DNA of 64,000 bases from Rhodovibrionaceae bacterium (GCA_028279885.1 JANQMX010000064.1:62001-126000); one strand, 5' to 3'. Shown: positions 1-13,010, counted from the stretch's first letter. Notes: generated by a model not told the origin, from the letters alone. Program-made: numbers and translations.

Positions 1-3255
<3,255 letters not shown>

Positions 3256-3264
3256 GGCAACGAA

Positions 3265-3292
3265 AAAGGCCGGCTCCAACGAGCCGGCCTTT
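3265..3292. terminator. Bidirectional intrinsic terminator between oxoprolinase and petC
   Basis: A perfect 12-bp stem (AAAGGCCGGCTC / GAGCCGGCCTTT) with a 4-base CAAC loop lies between the convergent oxoprolinase (stop at 3255) and petC (stop at 3316). A-rich and T-rich ends flank the GC stem, so it can work in both directions. Confidence 0.85.
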
Positions 3293-3315
3293 CACATGAA
3301 ACTCTGTACTGACGG

Positions 3316-4197
3316 TCAGTGCAGCTTGGACCAGACCTGGCGCTTGATGGCGTAGAACAGGGCCGTCAGCACCACCAGGAAGATCAGGACCTTGATGCCC
3401 ATGCGCTTGCGGTCTTCCAGCATGGGCTCTGCGGTCCACATCAGGAAGGCGGAAACGTCCTCGGCCATCTGCTCGACGGTGGCCGGGGTGCCGTCCTGAT
3501 ACACCACGCTGTCTTCCCACAGAGGCTGCGCCATGGCGATCAGGCCGCCGGGGACGGGCTCCAGAATGGGCTCGCCGGTCTCGTCGTCGATTCGGCCCGT
3601 GTCGACCGTGAGGGTGCCAGGGAAGTACCGGTTGTAGTGCAGAGCGCCGACATCGACGCCGGCCGGCGGATCGATATAGCCGGTCAGCAGGTAGTAAATG
3701 TAGTCGGCGCCGCCTTTCCGTGCCTTGGCCATCAGCGACAGGTCCGAGGGATAGGCGCCGCCGTTGGCGAACTCGGCCGCCTGCCGGTTGGGGAAAGGCG
3801 AGGGATAGTGGTCGAAGGGCAGACCGGCCCGCTCGAACATCTCGCCTTCGTCGTTCGGCCCGTCGACGATCGTGTACTCGGCGGCGAAGGCCTTGACCTG
3901 CTCTTGGGTGTAGCCGAGGCCACCGCTGTTGTTGCCGCTGTCCGGTCCGTCGCCGAGGTTGCGGAAGCTGATCAGCCGCAGGCCGTGGCAGACCGAGCAG
4001 ACCTCCCGGTAGACCTGGAAGCCGCGCTGCAGCTGCATGCGGTCGAAGGTCCCGAAGATCCCATCGAAGGAGAAGTCGTGGTCCGGGACATCGATGGCGC
4101 CGGCGGCCTGCGCCGCTTGAGGCACGCTCAGGCCGAGGCTGAGCACAGCGGCAGCGAGCAAGCGGCCGGAGCCAGATTTAAACAAACGGCGGTTCAT
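3316..4197 (-). CDS. petC: Cytochrome c1 of the bc1 complex
   Basis: Haem-c subunit of ubiquinol:cytochrome c oxidoreductase; it passes electrons from the Rieske centre to soluble or membrane cytochrome c on the periplasmic face. The 293-residue protein has a Sec signal peptide (about residues 1–32, ending AAQA), the haem-binding CSVCH at about 67–71 followed by [12 protein letters not shown], a likely axial Met in LIAMAQPLW, and one C-terminal membrane anchor ([15 protein letters not shown]) near the end. This is the standard bacterial plan. Its ATG overlaps the petB stop (ATGA, 4194–4197), so it is the last gene of petABC and probably translationally coupled. The gene is separate from petB, not the fused fbcH form. 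Confidence 0.96.
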   Translation of the reverse strand: MNRRLFKSGSGRLLAAAVLSLGLSVPQAAQAAGAIDVPDHDFSFDGIFGTFDRMQLQRGFQVYREVCSVCHGLRLISFRNLGDGPDSGNNSGGLGYTQEQVKAFAAEYTIVDGPNDEGEMFERAGLPFDHYPSPFPNRQAAEFANGGAYPSDLSLMAKARKGGADYIYYLLTGYIDPPAGVDVGALHYNRYFPGTLTVDTGRIDDETGEPILEPVPGGLIAMAQPLWEDSVVYQDGTPATVEQMAEDVSAFLMWTAEPMLEDRKRMGIKVLIFLVVLTALFYAIKRQVWSKLH

Positions 4198-5540
4198 CGC
4201 ATGGTCTCCGGTGACTGCTCTGTTGATACCCCAGACGCCCCCTCAGGTGAGCGGGCCGGGGCCGCGGCCATGCCTCCGCCGCCAAGGACGGGTTCGCTGA
4301 TCGAGGCCGGCAGCGGCATGGGCCGCTCAAGCCGGCTGAGCAGTGGCAGGATGACCAGGAAGTGGAGGAAGTACCAAGCCGTCGCGACTTGGCCGATCTC
4401 GGTGTAGGGGCTCTCCGCCGGCATGGCGCCGATGTAGCCGAGCACCAGACAGTCGATCACGAAGATCCAGAAGAACCACTTGAAGTACGGGCGGAAGCGA
4501 CCGCTGCGGACCGGCGAGCTGTCGAGCCAGGGCAGCACGAAGAGCACGGCGATCGAGGCGAACATGGCAATCACGCCACCGAGCTTGGCATCGATAAGGA
4601 CGATGCCGGTGAAGGGGATGCTGATGTCGAAGGTGATCGCGCGCAGAATCGCGTAGAAGGGCAGGAAGTACCATTCCGGCACGATGTGCGGCGGGGTCAC
4701 CAGCGGATTGGCTTCGATGTAGTTGTCCGGGTGGCCCATGTAGTTGGGCGCATAGAAGATGAACGCCGCGAAGAAGATGAAGAAGACGCCGAAGCCGAAG
4801 AGGTCCTTCGTGGTGTAGTAGGGGTGGAAGGAGATCTTGTCCTGCGGCCCCTTGGCGTCGATGCCCAGCGGGTTGTTCGAGCCGAAGCGGTGCAGCGCCC
4901 ACATGTGCAGCACGGCCACGGCCGCGATCACGAAGGGCAGGAGATAGTGCAGCGCGTAGAAGCGAACGAGGGTTGGGTTGTCGACCGCAAAGCCGCCCCA
5001 CAACCAGGCCACGATCGCGTCGCCGATGCCCCAGGGAATGGCCGAGAAGAGGTTGGTGATCACGGTTGCGCCCCAGAAAGACATCTGACCCCAGGGCAGC
5101 ACATAGCCCATGAAGGCAGTGGCCATCATCAGCAGCAGAATGATCACGCCGAGCGCCCACAAGATTTCGCGCGGGGCCTTGTAAGAGCCGTAGTAGAGAC
5201 CGCGGAAGATGTGGATGTAGACGACAATGAAGAAGAACGAGGCGCCGTTCATGTGTATGTAGCGGATCAGCCAACCGTAGTTGACGTCGCGCATGATGCG
5301 TTCGACGGAGTCGAACGCCATGTCCACGTGGGCGGTGTACTGCATGGCCAGCAGAATGCCGGTGACGATCATGATCACCAGGGCGATGCCGGCCAGCGAG
5401 CCGAAGTTCCACATGTAGGTGAGGTTACGCGGCGTCGGATACTCGTTGAGCTCTTTGTTCATCATCGTGAAGATCGGCAGTCGATAGTCGATCCACTTGA
5501 TGACGCCGCTGCCGATGCCGTTGCTGCTGGTGCTGCTCAT
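4194..5540 (-). CDS. petB: Cytochrome b of the bc1 complex
   Basis: Membrane core subunit carrying the two b haems and the Qo and Qi quinone sites. The 448-residue protein begins [12 protein letters not shown]; a longer in-frame extension to 5666 would run through petA and has no family match, so the ATG at 5540 is chosen. Eight or more hydrophobic helices are visible, with family motifs [17 protein letters not shown] (Qo region), [15 protein letters not shown] (the PEWY loop) and paired His in the helices ([38 protein letters not shown]). The C-terminus (about the last 35 residues) is Pro/Ala-rich and poorly conserved. It lies 11 bases after petA and overlaps petC by 4 bases. Confidence 0.96.
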   Translation of the reverse strand: MSSTSSNGIGSGVIKWIDYRLPIFTMMNKELNEYPTPRNLTYMWNFGSLAGIALVIMIVTGILLAMQYTAHVDMAFDSVERIMRDVNYGWLIRYIHMNGASFFFIVVYIHIFRGLYYGSYKAPREILWALGVIILLLMMATAFMGYVLPWGQMSFWGATVITNLFSAIPWGIGDAIVAWLWGGFAVDNPTLVRFYALHYLLPFVIAAVAVLHMWALHRFGSNNPLGIDAKGPQDKISFHPYYTTKDLFGFGVFFIFFAAFIFYAPNYMGHPDNYIEANPLVTPPHIVPEWYFLPFYAILRAITFDISIPFTGIVLIDAKLGGVIAMFASIAVLFVLPWLDSSPVRSGRFRPYFKWFFWIFVIDCLVLGYIGAMPAESPYTEIGQVATAWYFLHFLVILPLLSRLERPMPLPASISEPVLGGGGMAAAPARSPEGASGVSTEQSPETMR

Positions 5541-5551
5541 AACGCGCGCTC

Positions 5552-6100
5552 CTAGCCGATCTGTACGACGGTGTCTTGGATGAACTCGTAAGGCGGCACC
5601 ACCAGGTTGGTCGGCGCCGGGCCCTTCCGGATCCGCCCGGAGGTGTCGTAGTGCGAGCCGTGGCAAGGGCAGAACCAGCCGCCGTACTCGCCCTTCTCCT
5701 CACCGACCTTCTGGCCCGAGGGGATGCATCCGAGGTGCGTGCAGACGCCGACCATCACCAGGTATTCCGCTTTGATCCGTCGCTCTTCGTCGGTCTGCGG
5801 ATCGCGCAGCACGTCCATCGGCACGACCTCGGCTTCGGAGATCTCTTCCACCGTACGATGGCGGATGAAGACCGGCTTGCCGCGCCAGGTCACCGTGATG
5901 GCTTGGCCGACTTCGATTGGCGAAACGTCGACTTCGATCGACGCCAATGCCAAGACGTCGGCGGAGGGGTTGAGGGAGTCGATAAGCGGCCAGGCGACAA
6001 TGCCAACACCTACCACGCCGGCAGCGCCGCCCAGCAGATAGATGAAATCCCGTTTACCTTCGTCCACGTCGCCCCGCGGCGGGTTCGTCGCTTCTGCCAT
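5552..6100 (-). CDS. petA: Rieske iron–sulfur subunit of the bc1 complex
   Basis: Carries the [2Fe-2S] cluster that takes the first electron from ubiquinol at the Qo site. The protein is 182 residues: a short cytoplasmic tail, one N-terminal anchor ([20 protein letters not shown]) that acts as an uncleaved Tat-type signal, though the preceding GKRDF has only one Arg where the Rieske Tat signal is usually RRDF, then the cluster-binding boxes CTHLGC and CPCHGS in the C-terminal third, followed by GPAP. All Cys and His ligands and the disulfide Cys are present. First gene of petABC on the minus strand, divergent from trmL. The start at 6100 matches family length. Confidence 0.96.
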   Translation of the reverse strand: MAEATNPPRGDVDEGKRDFIYLLGGAAGVVGVGIVAWPLIDSLNPSADVLALASIEVDVSPIEVGQAITVTWRGKPVFIRHRTVEEISEAEVVPMDVLRDPQTDEERRIKAEYLVMVGVCTHLGCIPSGQKVGEEKGEYGGWFCPCHGSHYDTSGRIRKGPAPTNLVVPPYEFIQDTVVQIG

Positions 6101-6384
6101 CGTCTCTGGTATCCTTTTCCGATCTGGCTGATCGTCTTTAATTGATTCAGCCGCCGAACGATTGAACGGCGGTCATTGTTGCATATCCCTGCTATACATC
6201 TTGCTGACTGCCGGGGAAATTCTCCGCGACACGCTGCCGCATTCCGAAAGCCCGGAGCAGTTTTACGAGCTTGGCTTTGACTGCACGGCCGACCAGCCTT
6301 TTCGTTGTTCGCCAAGCGGTATAGATGACGGCAGCCCATGGCGTAAAGCCTACGTAAGTCGATCCCAAAGCGCCCGTCTCTTCC
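6101..6384. other. Divergent intergenic region petA / trmL with a small dyad
   Basis: These 284 bases separate petA (minus) from trmL (plus) and should hold both promoters. A 6-bp inverted repeat CCGCCG / CGGCGG (6151–6156 and 6167–6172, 10-base loop) would lie in the pet leader if transcription starts upstream of it. No pair of -35 and -10 boxes with normal spacing was convincing. Short ORFs on both strands here show no family features. Confidence 0.4.
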
Positions 6385-6873
6385 ATGCGCCTCGCTCTCT
6401 ATCAGCCGGATATTCCTCAGAACACGGGGGCGGTCTTGCGTCTGGCGGCCTGCCTGGGTGTCGGCGTCGACATTATCGAGCCGTGCGGCTTTCTGCTCGA
6501 CGACCGGAGGATGCGGCGGGCCGGCATGGATTATCTCGAGGCGGTGGACTGGCGCCGGCATCCCGGCTGGGATGCCTTTCGCGCGGAAGTCAGGCGCGAC
6601 GCCGGCAACCAGCGCTTGATCTTGCTGACGACTGGCGCTGAGATTTGCCATCACGAGTTCGCCTTTTCGGCGCGTGACGTGTTGCTGTTGGGCCGGGAAA
6701 CGGCGGGGGTGCCGCCGGAGGTCCATGCCGCCGCCGATGCGCGCATTCGCGTGCCCATGCGTCCGGGCCTGCGTTCGCTCAACCAGGCCACGGCGGCCGC
6801 CCTGGTCTTGGGCGAGGCCTTGCGTCAAACTGGCGGATTTCCGGAAGACGGGGTTGGAGGGAAGACGGAGTGA
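6385..6873 (+). CDS. trmL: tRNA (cytidine/uridine-34-2'-O)-methyltransferase
   Basis: SPOUT-class enzyme that 2'-O-methylates the wobble base of leucine tRNAs using S-adenosylmethionine. At 162 residues it has the usual single-domain length. It opens with the family start [19 protein letters not shown], and the C-terminal trefoil-knot SAM site is visible as [10 protein letters not shown], then [20 protein letters not shown]. The Arg and Asn of the first motif and the SLN motif are the conserved catalytic and cofactor residues of the family. hemF starts at its stop codon (GTGA overlap, 6870–6873), suggesting one transcript although the two functions are unrelated. Confidence 0.94.
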   Translation: MRLALYQPDIPQNTGAVLRLAACLGVGVDIIEPCGFLLDDRRMRRAGMDYLEAVDWRRHPGWDAFRAEVRRDAGNQRLILLTTGAEICHHEFAFSARDVLLLGRETAGVPPEVHAAADARIRVPMRPGLRSLNQATAAALVLGEALRQTGGFPEDGVGGKTE

Positions 6874-7745
6874 GCGAGCAGGTTGAACAGCGCAAGGCGC
6901 AGGCGGCGGCGTGGTTCGCTGAGCTGCGCGACGGCATCTGCGAGGCCTTTGAAGCTTTGGAGGATGAGCTCGAGGGCGCGGTGGAAGAGCGTATGGCCGG
7001 CGTCGCGCCCGGGCGTTTCGAACGCAAGGACTGGCAGCGGACCGACAGCGACGGCTCGCCTGGCGGCGGTGGCACCATGGCGGTGATGCACGGCCGCGTG
7101 TTCGAGAAGGTGGGCGTCAACGTCTCGACCGTCCACGGCCGCTTCTCGCCGGAGTTCGCCAAGCAAATACCGGGCGCCGACGAGGACCCGCGCTTTTGGG
7201 CCAGCGGCATCTCCCTGGTCGCGCATATGCAGAACCCACTGGTGCCGGCGGTTCACATGAACACCCGCCACATCGTCACCACCAAAAGCTGGTTCGGCGG
7301 CGGCTCCGACCTCAATCCCATGTTCCCTAACGAGAAGGACACGGCCGACTTCCATGCCGCCTTCAAGGCGGCCTGCGACCGCCACGACCCGGAGTACTAT
7401 CCCCGCTTCAAGGCCTGGTGCGATGAGTACTTCTTCATCAAGCACCGCAACATGGCGCGGGGCGTCGGCGGCATCTTCTACGACTACCTCGAGAACGACT
7501 GGGCGGCGGACTTTGCCTTCACCCAAGATGTCGGCCGGGCCTTCCTTGAGATCTACCCCGCCCTGGTGCGCCGCCACATGAACACGAGTTGGAGCGAGCA
7601 CGAGCGTCAGCATCAGCTCGTTCGTCGCGGCTACTACGCCGAGTTCAATCTGGTCTACGACCGGGGCACCAAGTTCGGTCTGATGACCGGCGGCAACGTT
7701 GAAGCTATTCTGATGTCCCTGCCGCCCGTCGCCACCTGGCCCTAG
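6870..7745 (+). CDS. hemF: Oxygen-dependent coproporphyrinogen III oxidase
   Basis: Catalyses the O2-dependent oxidative decarboxylation of coproporphyrinogen III to protoporphyrinogen IX in haem synthesis. The 291-residue protein has conserved segments such as [44 protein letters not shown] and [20 protein letters not shown], close to textbook HemF. A GTG start at 6870 overlaps the trmL stop. The oxygen-dependent form, rather than radical-SAM HemN, indicates haem synthesis under aerobic conditions, in line with the nearby bc1 operon. No other haem genes are in the window. Confidence 0.96.
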   Translation: MSEQVEQRKAQAAAWFAELRDGICEAFEALEDELEGAVEERMAGVAPGRFERKDWQRTDSDGSPGGGGTMAVMHGRVFEKVGVNVSTVHGRFSPEFAKQIPGADEDPRFWASGISLVAHMQNPLVPAVHMNTRHIVTTKSWFGGGSDLNPMFPNEKDTADFHAAFKAACDRHDPEYYPRFKAWCDEYFFIKHRNMARGVGGIFYDYLENDWAADFAFTQDVGRAFLEIYPALVRRHMNTSWSEHERQHQLVRRGYYAEFNLVYDRGTKFGLMTGGNVEAILMSLPPVATWP

Positions 7746-7765
7746 ACACTGTCACGAACTCCGCA

Positions 7766-9223
7766 ATGGCAGACTCCACGCATCACGATCTCCTGTTCCG
7801 CAACGCGCTGCTGCTCGACGGCACCGGCGGCCTCCCCATGACCGGCGATCTCGCCGTCTCCAGCGGGCGGATTGCCGCGATGGGCGACCTCTCCGGCGAG
7901 ACGGCGGAGGAGACCGTTGACGCCACCGGCCTGGCGCTCGCGCCCGGCTTCATCGACGTCCATACCCACGATGATCGGGCAGTCCTCGCCGGGCCGGACA
8001 TGACGAACAAGGTCAGCCAGGGCGTTACCACGGTGGTTGCCGGCAACTGCGGGGTCAGCCTGGCACCCTACGATTCGCCGAAGGCGCCGCCGCCGCCGAT
8101 GAACCTGCTGGGCAGCCCGAGCGACTATGCCTACCCCACGGCTGACCGTTACTTTCAGGCCTTCGAGGCGCGTCCGGCTGCGGTCAACGTCGCCTTGCTG
8201 GTCGGCCACACCACCTTGCGCGCCTGCGCCATGGATGCCCTCGACCGGGCGGCCACCGCGGACGAGATCAACGACATGGGAAGCCGGCTGGACGCGGCGC
8301 TCAAGGCCGGCTGCATCGGACTGAGCAGCGGCCTTGACTATCCGCCAGCCGTGGCGGCGCCGACCGAGGAGGTGATCGCGCTCGCATCGCGGGCCGCGCC
8401 CTTCGGCGCGCTCTATACGACCCATATGCGCAACGAAGGCGATGAGGTGCTGGAGGCGATCGAGGAGACGGTGCGCACGGGCCGGGCGGCCGGGCTGCGC
8501 ACGGTGATTTCCCATCACAAGTGTGCCGGCAAGCGCAACCACGGCCGCAGCCGGGAGACCTTGGCGCGCATTGCCGAGGCGCAGAAAACCATGACGCTCG
8601 ATCTCGACGTCTATCCCTACATCGCTAGCTCGACCGTCCTCATCCCGCGCTTTCTCGACCGCGATCCGGACCGAGTGCTGGTCACCTGGTCGGATTCTCA
8701 TCCGGAGATGTCGGGCCGCGATCTCGCCGAGATCGCCGCCGAGTGGGGCCTCCCGGAGGCAGAGGCGGCGGAGAAGCTGGCCCCTGCCGGCGCCATCTAC
8801 TTCCAGATGGCCGACGACGACCTGGAGCGCATCATGACCTATCCGGGTGCCATGATCGGCTCGGACGGCTTACCGCACGACCGCCACCCGCACCCCCGGC
8901 TGTGGGGCACCTTTCCCCGCGTGCTCGGTCGCTATGTCCGGGATCGGAAGCTGATGAGCCTGGCCGAGGCGGTGCATCGCATGACCGGCAAGTCGGCCGA
9001 GGTCTTCGGCTTTGCCGAGCGCGGCCTGCTGCGCCAGGGCTTCATCGCGGACCTGGTGCTGTTCGACCCTGAAACGGTGGTCGACAAGGCCGACTTCGCG
9101 ACGCCGGCCGAGCCTGCCGAAGGCATTCAGCAGGTGCTGGTCGGCGGCACGGCGGTGTGGCGCGATCAGGCCACCACGGGCGCCCGGCCGGGTCATGTCC
9201 TGCGGCGAGGGCAGCCCAACTAA
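7766..9223 (+). CDS. N-acyl-D-amino-acid deacylase / D-aminoacylase (amidohydrolase superfamily)
   Basis: Zinc-dependent hydrolysis of N-acyl-D-amino acids is the family reaction; side-chain preference cannot be read. The 485-residue sequence has the amidohydrolase metal motif FIDVHTHDD (about residues 65–75), the GNCGVS segment that marks D-aminoacylases (with the metal-binding Cys), THMRNEG, VISHHKC and the late IGSDGLPHD with the catalytic Asp. The C-terminal strand domain (ADLVLFDPETVVD) is present. It begins 20 bases after hemF, but the functions differ. Its TAA overlaps the stop of the convergent cca gene by 4 bases (9220–9223). Dihydroorotase- or hydantoinase-type activity is unlikely given the NCG signature. 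Confidence 0.9.
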   Translation: MADSTHHDLLFRNALLLDGTGGLPMTGDLAVSSGRIAAMGDLSGETAEETVDATGLALAPGFIDVHTHDDRAVLAGPDMTNKVSQGVTTVVAGNCGVSLAPYDSPKAPPPPMNLLGSPSDYAYPTADRYFQAFEARPAAVNVALLVGHTTLRACAMDALDRAATADEINDMGSRLDAALKAGCIGLSSGLDYPPAVAAPTEEVIALASRAAPFGALYTTHMRNEGDEVLEAIEETVRTGRAAGLRTVISHHKCAGKRNHGRSRETLARIAEAQKTMTLDLDVYPYIASSTVLIPRFLDRDPDRVLVTWSDSHPEMSGRDLAEIAAEWGLPEAEAAEKLAPAGAIYFQMADDDLERIMTYPGAMIGSDGLPHDRHPHPRLWGTFPRVLGRYVRDRKLMSLAEAVHRMTGKSAEVFGFAERGLLRQGFIADLVLFDPETVVDKADFATPAEPAEGIQQVLVGGTAVWRDQATTGARPGHVLRRGQPN

Positions 9224-10446
9224 CCGGTTTGCGTAATCAGTGTCTTAGCGCGTTCCAATAGCGCGTCGCGGTCTGGCCGAAAGCTCTCGGCAATCCACCA
9301 CTCTTCCAGCTCGCGCAGCAGACGGCCGAGGCTCGGTCCCTTCGTGGCGCCGAGCGGCAGCAGGTCGCGGGCGGCGACCGGAAAGCGTCGCGGCTCCCAG
9401 GCGTCGACGAAGGTCAGAGCGGCTGTCAGGCCATCGGCGTCGCCGCTTGCGGCGGCCGAGAGCTGCAGCAGGTCCGAGACGTGCTCCTTGCCGTGGCGGT
9501 AGCAGGCGGTCGCCAAGACGGCCGGCGTCGAGCTGGCGCCGATGGAGAGCGGTGGCTCGGCAAGAAAGACCAGGCGGTCTTTCTGCGCGTTGGACAGCCG
9601 CAGGTCTTCGGCCATGTGGCGCGCTTGTTCCGCCGTTTCGCGCAGCATGGCCGCCAGCCGCAGGATGGGATCCGGCTTGCCGCTTTCCAGGTGGATGAGG
9701 CGGTCGAGCGTTCCCAGCGTCCAGATGGCGCGGAGGTGTCCGGACAGAATGCCGTGGCTGTGCATCAGCCTCAGCACGGGGACGGGATTGGGGGCTTCCA
9801 AGAGGCGCAGCAGCTCGTCGCGAACCCGTTCCGCCGAGATGCGGATGAGCTTCGGCGCCGCGGCCACCGCCGCAGCCAGGCCGGCGGGGTCCGGCGTGCC
9901 ATGGCCGTAGTGCGCCTCGAAGCGAAAGAAGCGCAGCAGGCGCAGGTAGTCCTCGGCGATGCGCTTGGCCGGGTCGCCGACGAAGCGCACGCGTCCGGCC
10001 CGGGCATCGGCGACGCCGTCGAAATAGTCGGTCACCTCGCCGCCCGGGGTGGCGAAGAGCGCGTTCATGGTGAAGTCGCGGCGCAGCGCGTCCTCCCGCC
10101 AGTCGTCGGTGAAAGCGACGACTGCCTGGCGGCCGTCGGTTTCCACATCGCGCCGAAGGGTGGTGATCTCGAAGGGGCGCTTGCCGGAGATGGCGGTTAC
10201 CGTGCCGTGCTTGAGGCCGGTCGGCACGGCTTTCAGCCGGCTCCCCTCGATGGCCTGCAGCACCGTCTCCGGCGGGGCCGGGGTGGCGAGGTCGATGTCG
10301 CGCACCGGCCGCCCGAGCACGGCGTCGCGCACGCAGCCGCCGACGAAGCGCGCCTCGATGCCTTGGGCGGAGAGCGCTGCCAGCACGGCCTCTGTCGCCG
10401 GGGCGGTCATCCACGGCTGATCGGTCAGGCGAAAAATCTCGCTCAT
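9220..10446 (-). CDS. CCA tRNA nucleotidyltransferase (class II, poly(A) polymerase family)
   Basis: Adds or repairs the 3'-CCA end of tRNA without a template. The 408-residue sequence has the class II nucleotidyltransferase core: GGCVRDAVLGRPVRDIDLAT with the DxD metal ligands (about residues 36–55), the RRDFTMNALF motif and the RIAEDYLRLLRFFRFEA head/neck motif. A C-terminal helical region follows that is typical of the alphaproteobacterial subgroup. There is no visible HD phosphohydrolase domain, unlike the E. coli enzyme. It is the last gene of the minus-strand run DUF1285–Nudix–small membrane protein–cca. That order is common in alphaproteobacteria and points to a housekeeping operon. 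Confidence 0.93.
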   Translation of the reverse strand: MSEIFRLTDQPWMTAPATEAVLAALSAQGIEARFVGGCVRDAVLGRPVRDIDLATPAPPETVLQAIEGSRLKAVPTGLKHGTVTAISGKRPFEITTLRRDVETDGRQAVVAFTDDWREDALRRDFTMNALFATPGGEVTDYFDGVADARAGRVRFVGDPAKRIAEDYLRLLRFFRFEAHYGHGTPDPAGLAAAVAAAPKLIRISAERVRDELLRLLEAPNPVPVLRLMHSHGILSGHLRAIWTLGTLDRLIHLESGKPDPILRLAAMLRETAEQARHMAEDLRLSNAQKDRLVFLAEPPLSIGASSTPAVLATACYRHGKEHVSDLLQLSAAASGDADGLTAALTFVDAWEPRRFPVAARDLLPLGATKGPSLGRLLRELEEWWIAESFRPDRDALLERAKTLITQTG

Positions 10447-10459
10447 GCGAAAAGAAGGG

Positions 10460-10678
10460 TCAGAAACTACCGTCGTAGATGAAACGATGTGCGACCAGTG
10501 CCACCGCGCTCAGCATAACGCCACTGAAGACTAGCAAAGTCCAAGGCGCGTTGGCCCAGCTCGGCAAGGTGCCCGCCTCCGTCCGCTTCGCCTTCCAGCG
10601 TGCCAGCAGGGCATAGACCCCGAACACGATCAGCGGGGCCATCAGAGGGAGCACAACGAAGAGGAATTTTTTCAGCAT
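10460..10678 (-). CDS. Small inner-membrane protein, DUF6111-like
   Basis: A 72-residue protein with two predicted membrane helices (about residues 4–22, LFVVLPLMAPLIVFGVYAL, and residues 45–62, TLLVFSGVMLSAVALVA) separated by a basic loop (RWKAKRTEAG). Size, topology and the position between a CoA-type Nudix gene and the CCA transferase match the alphaproteobacterial family I know as DUF6111; no function is known. The ATG at 10678 is chosen over an upstream in-frame start because it begins 5 bases after the Nudix stop and directly precedes the first helix. Confidence 0.7.
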   Translation of the reverse strand: MLKKFLFVVLPLMAPLIVFGVYALLARWKAKRTEAGTLPSWANAPWTLLVFSGVMLSAVALVAHRFIYDGSF

Positions 10679-10683
10679 GATCC

Positions 10684-11382
10684 TCAGGTTTTGGTCTCGT
10701 TGAGCCACTCTGCCAGGTTGTTGAGCATGCCGGCCGTGGCCCCCCAGATATAGTAGTCTTCATAGGGATAGACGAAGAAGCGCCGCTCCTCGCCACGCCA
10801 CTGGCGGCTGTGAATCTCGCGGGAGCTGTCGTTCAGAAAGAAGGCCAAAGGCACCTCGAAGATCTCGGCCACCTCGAAGGGGTCGGCCTTGAGATCGAAC
10901 GGCGGGCGAACCAGGGCGACCAGCGGGGTAACCTCGAAGCCGGTGCGCGTTACGTAGATGTCGAGCTGCCCGATGATATCGATGTGCTTGGGGGCCAGGC
11001 CGATCTCCTCCCGGGTCTCGCGCAAGGCGGCTTCCCGCGGGCCGGCATCCTGCGGCTCGACTCGCCCGCCGGGAAAAGCGATCTGGCCGGCATGGTCGGT
11101 AAGGTGTTCGGTGCGTCGGGTGAGCAGGACCTGCGGCTCTTCCCCTTGCAGCACGATGGGGACGAGGACAGCCGCGGCGCGCAGTCTCGCGCTCTCATCG
11201 TAAAGCCCAGGGTTGAGCTCATGATCGCCCCGCAGCGCGTCGCCGGTTTTGGCCTTGCCTTGCACGGGCAGGGCCGTGCGCCGACCCGGCGTGCGGCGCC
11301 GGCCCAAGCGGCGGAGAATCTCGGCCTCGCTCAGCAAGCCGGAGCCGGGGGGGCGAGAGCGAAGAACTGATTGCTGCTCCAT
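10684..11382 (-). CDS. CoA pyrophosphatase-type Nudix hydrolase
   Basis: Predicted to cleave CoA or related nucleoside diphosphate derivatives into 3',5'-ADP and a phosphopantetheine. The 232-residue protein shows the UPF0035 motif characteristic of CoA-specific Nudix enzymes (LLTRRTEHLTDHAGQIAFPG) directly before the Nudix box, which is seen as GGRV…AALRETREEIGL at about residues 105–130. The box has Asp where the general consensus has the first Glu, as often in this subfamily. The chosen ATG (11382) overlaps the end of the DUF1285 gene by 52 bases; a later start would shorten the N-terminal extension only. It belongs to the run that ends in cca. Confidence 0.85.
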   Translation of the reverse strand: MEQQSVLRSRPPGSGLLSEAEILRRLGRRRTPGRRTALPVQGKAKTGDALRGDHELNPGLYDESARLRAAAVLVPIVLQGEEPQVLLTRRTEHLTDHAGQIAFPGGRVEPQDAGPREAALRETREEIGLAPKHIDIIGQLDIYVTRTGFEVTPLVALVRPPFDLKADPFEVAEIFEVPLAFFLNDSSREIHSRQWRGEERRFFVYPYEDYYIWGATAGMLNNLAEWLNETKT

Positions 11383-11921
11383 ACGCCGAACCGCTCCTCC
11401 CCTTCTTGCTGGTCCCACTGACCTTCTTCGATCAAGTGGTAGTAGGCGGAGCGCGCGACGCGCGCCTCCATACCGTCCTTCACCATGATATAGGGACGCG
11501 GCTCGCCGCTTTCCGGGTCTATCGCGACGCGCAGCGGATGTTTCGGGCCAACGACCACCCAGTCGTTCAAGTTGGTGCGCAGAGACAACCGCCGGTCGCG
11601 GCCGCTGCCTTCCCCCGCCAGCTCCACCGCGACGAAGGGAACGTCCTCGACATCGATCTGTCCGCGCTCAACCGGCGTCACCAGCCAATAGCTGCCGTCA
11701 TCTTCCCGCCGCAATACACTCGCAAAGAGTTTGACCAGAGGCAGTCGGTTTATCGCCGACCCGCGATAGTACCAGGTGCCATCCCGGGCAATACGCATTT
11801 GCAGGTCCTGGCCGGGTAAATTCCCGGTGATCTGATCCGTGATTTGAGCGAAACGCGACTCGTCTGAATGATCATACTGACCTATTCTCTGAGAGTGCTG
11901 CCGGACTTGATCGTCGCTCAT
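11331..11921 (-). CDS. DUF1285 family protein
   Basis: Conserved protein of unknown biochemical role, about 196 residues, all soluble. Family features visible: DLQMRIARDGTWYYRGS near the start, LVKLFASVLRREDDGSYWLVTPVE in the middle, VEDVPFVAVEL, and HPLRV…GEPRPYIMVKDGMEARV toward the end. Structures of the family show a PH-like double-barrel fold, suggesting ligand or protein binding rather than catalysis. The start at 11921 fits the family better than the upstream ATG (11948), whose extra residues are not conserved. It is divergent from moxR with only 47 bases between starts, so the two operons probably share a control region. Confidence 0.85.
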   Translation of the reverse strand: MSDDQVRQHSQRIGQYDHSDESRFAQITDQITGNLPGQDLQMRIARDGTWYYRGSAINRLPLVKLFASVLRREDDGSYWLVTPVERGQIDVEDVPFVAVELAGEGSGRDRRLSLRTNLNDWVVVGPKHPLRVAIDPESGEPRPYIMVKDGMEARVARSAYYHLIEEGQWDQQEGEERFGVWSSNQFFALAPPAPAC

Positions 11922-11968
11922 CTCACGCTCGTACTGTCCCGTCCGCATCAACCATCAAGGAGTGGCCC

Positions 11969-12988
11969 GTGACCGTTACGACCCTGGCCGACAAGAACGC
12001 GGAGGAGGCTGCTGAGGCCCTTGCCGGTTCGTTCGAAGCCCTTGCCGACCGCATGGCGGAGGTGCGCCGTAGCATCGGCAAGGTGATATTTGGCCAGCAA
12101 ACGGTCGTCGATCAAACCCTTATCTCGCTTTTGGCAGGGGGCCACGTGCTGTTGGTCGGCGTGCCCGGTTTGGCCAAAACGCGTCTCGCGGAAACCCTCG
12201 GCACGGTATTCGGCTTGAGCGAGCGGCGCGTCCAGTGCACGCCCGATCTGATGCCGGCGGATATTCTCGGCTCCGAAGTCTTGGAGGAGAACGACGCCGG
12301 CAAGCGCCAGTTCCGCTTCATCGAAGGGCCGATCTTCACCCAGCTCCTGATGGCCGACGAGATCAACCGGGCCAGCCCGCGCACCCAGTCGGCGTTGCTG
12401 CAGGCCATGCAGGAGCACCGCGTCAGCGTGTCGGGCAAGACCTATGAGCTGCCCTCGCCCTTCCATGTTCTGGCAACCCAGAACCCCTTGGAGCACGAAG
12501 GGACCTACCCCTTGCCGGAGGCGCAGCTCGACCGCTTCTTCATGGAAATCCAGGTCGACTACCCGGACCTGGATGCCGAGCGCCAGATGCTGATCACCAC
12601 GACGGGCCTGGAACAGGCCTCGGCCGACCCGGTGATGAGCGGCGAGGAACTGATGGCGGCGCAGAAGCTGGTGCGCCAGGTTCCGGTCGGCGAAACCGTG
12701 GTCGAGGCCATTCTGGGGCTGGTGCGCCGCGGCCGGCCCGACGAGAGCGATTTGCCCGAAGTGCGGGCCCAGGTGTCCTGGGGACCGGGCCCCCGCGCCA
12801 GCCAGTGCCTGATGCTGGCGGTGCGCGCCCGCGCCCTCATCGAGGGCCGCTTGGTGCCCTCCGTTGACGATGTGCTGGCGCTGGCGCCGCCGGTCCTGCG
12901 GCACCGCATGGGCTTGAGCTTCGCCGCGCGCGCCGATGGCGTCACCTTGGAGCAAATGATCGACCGCCTCGCGGCGCCTTACGCATAA
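11969..12988 (+). CDS. MoxR-family AAA+ ATPase
   Basis: Chaperone-like ATPase thought to help metal-cofactor insertion or assembly of protein complexes, usually with a DUF58 and VWA-type partner. The 339-residue sequence has Walker A GVPGLAKT (about residue 58–65), Walker B LLMADEINRA, sensor-type NPLEHEGTYPLPEAQLDRF and a helical lid, all typical of MoxR. GTG start at 11969 has AAGGAG six bases upstream, one of the clearest ribosome sites in the window. It is first in a four-gene operon with a DUF58 protein and two large membrane proteins. The client of the complex is unknown. Confidence 0.93.
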   Translation: MTVTTLADKNAEEAAEALAGSFEALADRMAEVRRSIGKVIFGQQTVVDQTLISLLAGGHVLLVGVPGLAKTRLAETLGTVFGLSERRVQCTPDLMPADILGSEVLEENDAGKRQFRFIEGPIFTQLLMADEINRASPRTQSALLQAMQEHRVSVSGKTYELPSPFHVLATQNPLEHEGTYPLPEAQLDRFFMEIQVDYPDLDAERQMLITTTGLEQASADPVMSGEELMAAQKLVRQVPVGETVVEAILGLVRRGRPDESDLPEVRAQVSWGPGPRASQCLMLAVRARALIEGRLVPSVDDVLALAPPVLRHRMGLSFAARADGVTLEQMIDRLAAPYA

Positions 12989-13010
12989 GGACGGTCCGAG
13001 CGACGCGGGT

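Noticed and set aside
4362-5555. 397-residue plus-strand open frame opposite petB
   Set aside because: petB on the minus strand has full cytochrome b motifs; the plus frame is His/Val/Asp-rich and without domains.
6192-6386. 64-residue minus-strand ORF between petA and trmL
   Set aside because: It begins exactly over the trmL start, has mixed codon use and no recognised features; a real small protein cannot be excluded but is not supported.
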